Shown piece after piece: positions 12,980 through 14,670 of a stretch of DNA of 14,670 nt; the first letter of the stretch is position 1; each line of letters opens with the position of its first letter. Both the position numbers and the translations under genes were made by a program. Origin of the DNA: Dehalococcoidia bacterium (GTDB lineage Bacteria > Chloroflexota > Dehalococcoidia > Lucifugimonadales > UBA3495); NCBI GenBank assembly GCA_022823105.1, contig JAJDXU010000358.1:1-14670 (forward strand), read 5' to 3'. Under the pieces are notes generated by a model. It searched no databases and had not been told where the DNA came from. It saw only the letters and a program-made list of their open reading frames with translations.

Positions 12980-14268
12980 GGAAAACACTCGACCAACCAA
13001 CAGGCAAGCTGTCATGGCTTGCCGTTGTCGTTTTCGCTGTTGCCTTGGTCTGGGCGGGTTGTCGAGGTGACGCTCCAGGCGCTGCGGCCGGGCAGGATGG
13101 GGTTGGCGAACTGGCGGAGGCCACAGCGGCGCCGCGAGCCCAGGTGGACCGGGGGCCAGGTTCCTACGGCGTCTTTGACGACCGAATCGTGTTCGGCCAG
13201 TCGGCGGCGTTCAGCGGGCCGGCGGGTCAGCTTGGGACGGGCATGAGGCTGGGCATCGAGGCGGCGTTTGCCGAGGCCAACCGCAACGGCGGCGTGCACG
13301 GGAGACAACTGGAGTTGGTCTCGTTGGACGACACTTACGAACCGGAACTTGCGGTGGCCAACACGACGGAACTCATTGAAGAAGGAGTCTTCTCCCTGAT
13401 CGGCGCCGTTGGAACCCCGACTTCCCGCTCCGCCACTCCGGTGGCTCGCGATGCCAAGGTGCCGTACATAGCGCCCTTCACCGGAGCGGAGTTTTTGAGG
13501 AATGCGAGAAACCTCCCGAACGTCGTCAACATGCGCTCATCGTACTACCAGGAAACTGAGGAAATGGTAGCGCGGCTGACGGAGGACCTTGGGATCACTC
13601 GCATCGCGGTCATGTACCAGGATGATTCATTTGGCCGCGCGGGCTATCAGGGAGCGCGGGAGGCCCTGGACCGCCGCAGCATGCAGCCGGTTTCCGTCGG
13701 GCTCTATCCCAGGAATACCACTGCGGTGAAAACCGGCTTGTTGGACCTGCAAAGAGGAAAACCGGAAGCGGTAATCATCATTGGCGCGTACCGGCCGGTG
13801 GCGTCGCTGATCGCCTGGGCACGGCACGTGGGCAAGGACTGGGAATTCATGACGGTGTCGTTCGTGGGCAGCAATGCGTTGGCGGAGGAGCTGGGTTCCG
13901 GCGGAGCCGGGGTCTATGTGACCCAGGTGGTGCCATTCCCGACGGACGGCTCCTCGCCGGTTGTAGCGTCTTACCTGGCGGCCCTTGCCGAATATGACGG
14001 CGATGCGGCGCCCGGTTTCGTTTCGCTGGAGGGATATCTGGCCGGGCGCCTGGCGATCGCCGGGCTGGAACGGTGCGGTCGTGATGTGGACCGGCAGTGC
14101 TTTTTGGACCAGCTCTACAGCCCGGAACCGATCAACATAGACGGCTTCGAGCTGCGTTACGGAGACAACGACAACCAGGGATCGGACACCGTTTTCCTGA
14201 CGATGATCGACGATAACGGCGGGTATATTCCGCTGGAAACCCTGGATACCCGGCGGAGGGCGTCCTGA
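12976..14268 (+). CDS. LivK-like substrate-binding lipoprotein (periplasmic-binding-protein type 1, Peripla_BP_6)
   Basis: A 430-residue exported binding protein. The N terminus has basic residues, a hydrophobic segment (LSWLAVVVFAVALVWAG) and C29, a lipobox-like site (W-A-G-C; the -3 Trp is unusual). An Ala/Gly/Pro-rich spacer follows, then the binding domain from about residue 68: IVFGQSAAFSGPAGQLGTGM, GIEAAFAEANRNGGVHGRQL, LVSLDDTYEPELAVANTTEL, SLIGAVGTPTSRSATPVARD, IAVMYQDDSFGRAGYQGARE and VVPFPTDGSSPVVASYLAAL, all as in branched-chain amino acid/amide binding proteins. No ABC permease or ATPase follows; instead a membrane sensor gene begins at its stop. The ATG overlaps the HATPase stop (ATGA). 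It is therefore more likely a ligand receptor for signalling than a transport component. Ligand unknown. Confidence 0.88.
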   Translation: MRKTLDQPTGKLSWLAVVVFAVALVWAGCRGDAPGAAAGQDGVGELAEATAAPRAQVDRGPGSYGVFDDRIVFGQSAAFSGPAGQLGTGMRLGIEAAFAEANRNGGVHGRQLELVSLDDTYEPELAVANTTELIEEGVFSLIGAVGTPTSRSATPVARDAKVPYIAPFTGAEFLRNARNLPNVVNMRSSYYQETEEMVARLTEDLGITRIAVMYQDDSFGRAGYQGAREALDRRSMQPVSVGLYPRNTTAVKTGLLDLQRGKPEAVIIIGAYRPVASLIAWARHVGKDWEFMTVSFVGSNALAEELGSGGAGVYVTQVVPFPTDGSSPVVASYLAALAEYDGDAAPGFVSLEGYLAGRLAIAGLERCGRDVDRQCFLDQLYSPEPINIDGFELRYGDNDNQGSDTVFLTMIDDNGGYIPLETLDTRRRAS

Positions 14269-14670
14269 TGAACGAGGAACCTGGCGCACTTCGAGAGAAT
14301 GGGCGCAAACTCCCTGTCCTGAATCTGAGGAGACTTCCGGAACTTGGGCGTGGCATCCGGGAGCTGAGCTTCCGTCAGATCCTTGAATTGCGCTACCGTC
14401 TGTCGGTGCAGCTATACCTGGCGATTGGCGGCGCGGTAGCCTTGACTTTTGCAGCATGCCTTGTGGGATGGTTTTCATTCAACCAGGTTGCGGCCGCGCA
14501 AACGCGCGTCACCGACGGCAGCGTGCCGGAGTTGGTGGCCGCCTTCGGTGTGGCGCAGTACAGCAACGACCTGGTTACGGCGGCCGGGGAGCTGCCGGTG
14601 GCGACCACGCCGGACCACGTATTGGAGGTAGGGGACCGGATCGCCAGCGCGCACGATTCGTTCAACGAAC
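14268..14670 (+). CDS. Membrane sensor, probably histidine kinase N terminus (partial, 3' end off the window)
   Basis: The first 134 codons are visible and open to the window edge. The ATG overlaps the stop of the binding-protein gene (TGATG), with GGAGG eight bases upstream. A basic cytoplasmic N-terminal tail of about 45 residues is followed by one membrane helix (46-70: LSVQLYLAIGGAVALTFAAC and on), then an extracytoplasmic helical region (AAAQTRVTDGSVPELVAAFG, VAQYSNDLVTAAGELP). The pattern of a helix after the first TM with D-x-S-x-P-E-L and an S-x-D-L-x-x-A-A stretch resembles the TorS-type sensor domain of hybrid histidine kinases, which read a periplasmic binding protein. The kinase part lies outside the window, so a sensor of another output type (PP2C, cyclase, chemoreceptor) is not excluded. 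Confidence 0.65.
   Translation, partial: MNEEPGALRENGRKLPVLNLRRLPELGRGIRELSFRQILELRYRLSVQLYLAIGGAVALTFAACLVGWFSFNQVAAAQTRVTDGSVPELVAAFGVAQYSNDLVTAAGELPVATTPDHVLEVGDRIASAHDSFNE

Noticed and set aside
13627..14478. 283-codon open frame on the minus strand
   Set aside because: Antisense to the binding lipoprotein and sensor genes, both well supported by motifs and coupled starts.
1..14670. CRISPR array, tRNA, rRNA, insertion sequence or attachment site
   Set aside because: No regularly spaced repeats, tRNA-like cloverleaf, transposase motifs or flanking direct repeats were seen by eye; tRNAscan-SE and an IS search would be decisive.

Overview
The window is a GC-rich, gene-dense bacterial stretch with no rRNA, tRNA, CRISPR array or transposase that I can see. 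The gene mix (type III CoA transferase, luciferase-like monooxygenase, DUF1501, Uma2, DUF433, partner-switching signalling, Asp23/AmaP) and the frequent ATGA/TGATG overlaps fit a Chloroflexota-like environmental bacterium, perhaps of the SAR202/Dehalococcoidia kind. That assignment is inference from gene content only; there is no phylogenetic marker in the window.

Left third (1-5009, all minus strand). Reading 5'->3' on the minus strand: a DUF1501 protein, a retropepsin-like aspartic protease, a SWIM zinc-finger protein, a NYN-domain nuclease with two C-terminal winged-helix-like repeats, then after a 184 bp gap a radical SAM protein of the putative DNA modification/repair type with a helix-hairpin-helix tail, and finally the start of a DUF433 antitoxin-like gene cut by the window edge. 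DUF1501 to NYN are separated by 24, 9 and -4 bp and look like one operon.

Middle (5010-9361). A plus-strand Uma2-family PD-(D/E)XK protein is followed by about 680 bp with no convincing gene (an eroded or unrecognised reading frame, then a long imperfect hairpin). Next come a minus-strand LLM-class flavin-dependent oxidoreductase and an Asp23/Gls24 - AmaP - DUF2273 envelope-stress operon, whose leader carries a hairpin and an upstream dyad. A 314 bp divergent region separates this from the right third.

Right third (9362-14670, plus strand). A two-lobed CaiB/BaiF CoA transferase is followed by the most interesting locus: STAS anti-sigma-factor antagonist, response regulator-PP2C (SpoIIE/RsbU-type) phosphatase, RsbW-like HATPase, a LivK-like substrate-binding lipoprotein, and the first 134 residues of a membrane sensor, probably a histidine kinase. 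The last three junctions are overlapping stop/start codons. The inferred circuit is: extracellular ligand -> lipoprotein -> membrane sensor -> phosphorylation of the receiver -> PP2C dephosphorylates STAS -> the HATPase switches partner. No sigma factor or other final target lies in the window.
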